NCBI RefSeq assembly: GCF_016859285.1
Contig: NC_053420.1
Location: forward strand, 25,666,045 to 25,730,044
Reading direction: 5' to 3'
Source of the DNA: Xiphias gladius
Taxonomy: Eukaryota; Chordata; Actinopteri; Istiophoriformes; Xiphiidae
DNA: 64,000 nucleotides
The notes beneath the pieces were generated by a model that had not been told where the DNA came from, did not search any database, and worked only from the letters and a program-made list of their open reading frames with translations. Shown piece by piece: positions 61,624 through 64,000 of this stretch (the stretch's first letter is position 1; every line of letters begins with the position of its first letter). The position numbers and the translations under genes are program-made.

Positions 61624-62090
61624 TGTCCTTGCTTGGTGTTGGGCCTTGGTTGAGTAACAGTTCAGTTTTAAAAGGAGTGTATTAACTATGATGAGGGTAA
61701 AAAAACAGGTCTACAGACAGTTACAAATCACAAATATTTGGTCTAATGGCATGGGTGACTAAAACTCTTATTTCCACACTTTGACCTTGTTACCAGTGTT
61801 GGAAAGAAGGAAAGAAGATACGTTATAATGCATAAATATATGACATATGTAAGTGACATTGTATATATTTTAGCCATTGTTCTTTGTTAGTCTCTTCATA
61901 AAATCTGTTATTCACTGGATAACGGTCACAAGATTTATGATTATGCCAATTTACCTACTTCCATAGTTTTTTTTGTTCCTCAATTGTGACAAAGAACTGT
62001 GTCATGTTGTCATTTCACATTTAGAAAGTGTAGGATATGCTACTTGCTTATGTACATGTTTTAATAAATATGTTTGTTTAATAAATACAT
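61624..62090 (+). other. adnp: adnp 3' UTR with poly(A) signals
   Basis: AATAAA hexamers lie at 62063-62068 and 62080-62085, followed by TTTTATTTTTTTC. A further AATAAA at 62456-62461 could serve a longer form. Confidence 0.65.
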
Positions 62091-62690
62091 TTTATTTTTT
62101 TTCTACACCAATCATTCAGTCACCTATCTTTTGTGCCAGGTCTTGTGAAAACAGACAATTTTAAAACATTTAGCCCAGAACATAAAGGAGCTTTAAAAGT
62201 TAAATAGAGCAGCGAAGTAGGTTCTTAGGAAGGTTTCTAATTGATGCCTGATCTCAGAAGCTAATGGAAGATAAACCTAAGTCACTTTTGTAGTCAGGTT
62301 TTTACAGGGTAACTTGAGAGGGAGAGAAAATGATATTTTTTTGCAAATACATGCTTTTGTAAAAGTCCGTTTATGTTAAGTGGGTGTTATGATGAACAAT
62401 TACTTAAATCGAAATTTATCAATGACCGCCACTGTTTTGATTCATTTTTTCACAAAATAAAGAAAAATGCATGTGCTTGAAGCTAAATAAGCTTTCTTTA
62501 TTTACAAGAGGTGGTAGAACAATAGTAAAAAAAAAAAAAAAAAAAAAGGCTGTAGAAACACTTTAATTAAGCTGCCATACTGTTTTATTTCGAAGATAAA
62601 ACGATGAAAGCAGGTTTGGAGTCCGTCCATGTTAATTTTGCCGGTGTAAAATTTAAACACAACAGACGCAGCTACATCCTTTTCGAATGA
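62091..62690. other. short intergenic region adnp/bcl2l1
   Basis: AT-rich, with an A-run of 21 at 62527-62547. No gene seen. Confidence 0.55.
62527..62547. repeat. poly(A) run
   Basis: Twenty-one A residues between adnp and bcl2l1. Confidence 0.95.
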
Positions 62691-62934
62691 TACCGATGTC
62701 ATGCACGGGCCCCCTAATTTCCGGTGTGTCCCAGGCGCTGGTTGGTGCAGGAGCGGCAGGAGGCGGGACTTCTGCCTGGTACAGTAGCAGAATTGGCCAA
62801 CCGCCAGCGTGCATCACTGTCCAGGCCACAGAGTGCAGCTGCAGCAATGTTCATAGTGTGTCTGCATGCACGTATACAGCTTTAATTAACTAAATAGCTG
62901 CAATCTAGGGGGGGGAAACAACCTTTAAGCAGCT
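62691..62934 (+). promoter_or_regulatory. bcl2l1: candidate bcl2l1 promoter and noncoding exon 1
   Basis: An ETS core in TTTCCGGTG at about 62718 and a GC box GAGGCGGGAC at about 62760 precede a consensus donor AAGCAGCT|GTAAGT at 62934. The next good acceptor, TGTGTTTCCAG at 63633, opens the coding exon. Human BCL2L1 also has a noncoding first exon. Confidence 0.5.
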
Positions 62935-63633
62935 GTAAGTATACCTGTCAATAATTATTGCCTCTGACTAGTCCCATGAACGTAGTTTTGTAGCTGTTTT
63001 TGATGCGTTTCCTGTGGAGTGTTTATAAACAGCTAGTTAGCCCCTGAAGCTAAAACTGGTAGTATCTACGTGACTTGCAACCAGAGCTGTCAGCGGTGGC
63101 AGGCTGGCATTTGAACGCACATCGGAACGATCCATTGGTACTTGATTTCATAATGCTAATCCACCAAGGCAGCTAGCTAGCTAATGTTTGTTAACTCGTG
63201 TTTCCTTTCAAATGTTTGCTACAGTTTTTGGATGCGATTTTCTCGCCACCCCAGTTTTCCAATAGTTTCCATTCATTTCTGTACATCAGGGAAACCCATC
63301 GGTAGACTGCTGAATCATGCAGGGCACATCAAGTCTGCATTCTTATTTTTTTGGTCATTTTACACATGATCGTTGTGTGCTAATGCAGTGCAGATATTTC
63401 AAATCAATCTGCACTGAAACTGTAATACCCAGCAATGATGGTGTGACTGACTAAAATGTATGCAGATTTGATGGATGAAACATCTCGAGCAAGTTTCAAG
63501 AGTCTCCTGGTAGATTTTCATATGGTACAGAAATGAATGGTAACCAGTGGTTGTCAACATACAGCAGCACAGGTTGCAAAATGTTTGCTGACATGAGTTA
63601 ATGTAACCTCTTCTCAACACTATGTGTTTCCAG
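62935..63633 (+). other. bcl2l1: bcl2l1 intron 1 (inferred)
   Basis: About 700 bases between the inferred noncoding exon and the coding exon. No other feature recognised. Confidence 0.45.
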
Positions 63634-63765
63634 GCTGCTGCTGCAAGCTGCAACATAAGGCGAAGAAGCTCTAATGTGACAGCCGACAGACTGAGAGGAA
63701 TGGCAGGAGGAACCTTGGGGTGTTACTAGGCTGGCCGTGTGTTGAAGGTTCACAGTGTGGAAATA

Positions 63766-64000
63766 ATGTCGTCCAGTAACAGAGAGCTTGTGGAGTTCTT
63801 TATAAGCTACAAGCTGTCTCAGAGGAACTACCCAACCTCACTGCTGAGATCAGAGGATGCTGGTGAAAGGACTGATGGAGACAAGGGCAACTCAGCTGCC
63901 AGTAATGGCTTGCTGGCCAACACTAGGAACAGGTGTGGTCAGCCGGGGACGTCATTGCCCCCTCGCGATGGCAGAGAGGCTATAAAGGCAGCGCTAAGGG
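63766..64000 (+). CDS. bcl2l1: Bcl-xL, anti-apoptotic BCL2-like 1 (3' partial)
   Basis: Bcl-xL sits in the outer mitochondrial membrane and blocks BAX/BAK. The window holds the first 78 codons, cut by the window edge. The BH4 helix NRELVEFFISYKLSQRNYP starts at residue 5 and closely matches zebrafish and human Bcl-xL (NRELV..F..YKLSQ). Then comes the expected poorly conserved acidic/Ser-rich loop (SEDAGERTDGDKG, SNGLL), and the beginning of the pre-BH3 helix (GREAIKAAL). The 5' UTR part of this exon probably starts at 63634. BH3, BH1, BH2 and the membrane anchor lie outside the window. BCL2 itself is less likely because its BH4 sequence differs. Confidence 0.9.
   Translation, partial: MSSSNRELVEFFISYKLSQRNYPTSLLRSEDAGERTDGDKGNSAASNGLLANTRNRCGQPGTSLPPRDGREAIKAALR

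Overview
This window is nuclear DNA of a ray-finned fish, most likely a percomorph teleost. The evidence is short introns with GT-AG borders, many long (CA)n/(GT)n microsatellites, families of short repeats familiar from percomorph genomes, and vertebrate genes whose closest recognisable relatives are human TOP1, ZHX3, FAM83D, MAFB, DEPTOR, ADNP and BCL2L1. The species cannot be named from the sequence.

Layout, left to right: (1) 1-9.7 kb, top1 on +, lacking its first small coding exons but complete from the Lys-rich N-terminal domain to the stop, with about 1.3 kb of 3' UTR. (2) 10.6-24 kb, zhx3 on -, with one large coding exon, a newly inferred 34-nt last coding exon, a microsatellite-rich 5' intron of about 8 kb, and candidate first exons and promoters near 23.5-24.0 kb. 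(3) 24-27 kb, a CpG-rich head-to-head interval. (4) 27.1-31.1 kb, fam83d on +, four coding exons. (5) 31.2-50.3 kb, a gene desert with a dead L2-like LINE, MITE-like repeats, a perfect 32-bp hairpin and many simple repeats; it probably holds mafb enhancers. (6) 50.3-51.9 kb, single-exon mafb on -. (7) 54.7-57.6 kb, a complete nine-exon deptor gene on +. (8) About 57.9-62.1 kb, adnp on +, three coding exons. (9) About 62.7 kb to the end, the promoter, a probable noncoding first exon and the start of bcl2l1 on +.

Six of the seven genes have human counterparts on chromosome 20q; DEPTOR is on human 8q24. Human 8q24 also carries TOP1MT, ZHX1/2, FAM83A/H and MAFA, so the two blocks look like products of the early vertebrate genome duplications. 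A deptor gene inside the 20q-type block is therefore a candidate ohnolog lost from mammals. The genes do not form one pathway. They cover DNA relaxation (top1), transcription and chromatin control (zhx3, mafb, adnp), spindle function (fam83d), mTOR inhibition (deptor) and apoptosis control (bcl2l1).

The most notable results are divergent protein designs: a zhx3 reduced to two zinc fingers and two homeodomains with a Ser/Asn-rich spacer; a deptor lacking the SSGYFS phosphodegron and carrying a GC-AG intron; and a short adnp (844 residues) without the NAPVSIPQ motif and with an altered homeodomain helix 3. Exon borders were set by hand from splice sites, reading phase and remembered human proteins. 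No database search was possible.
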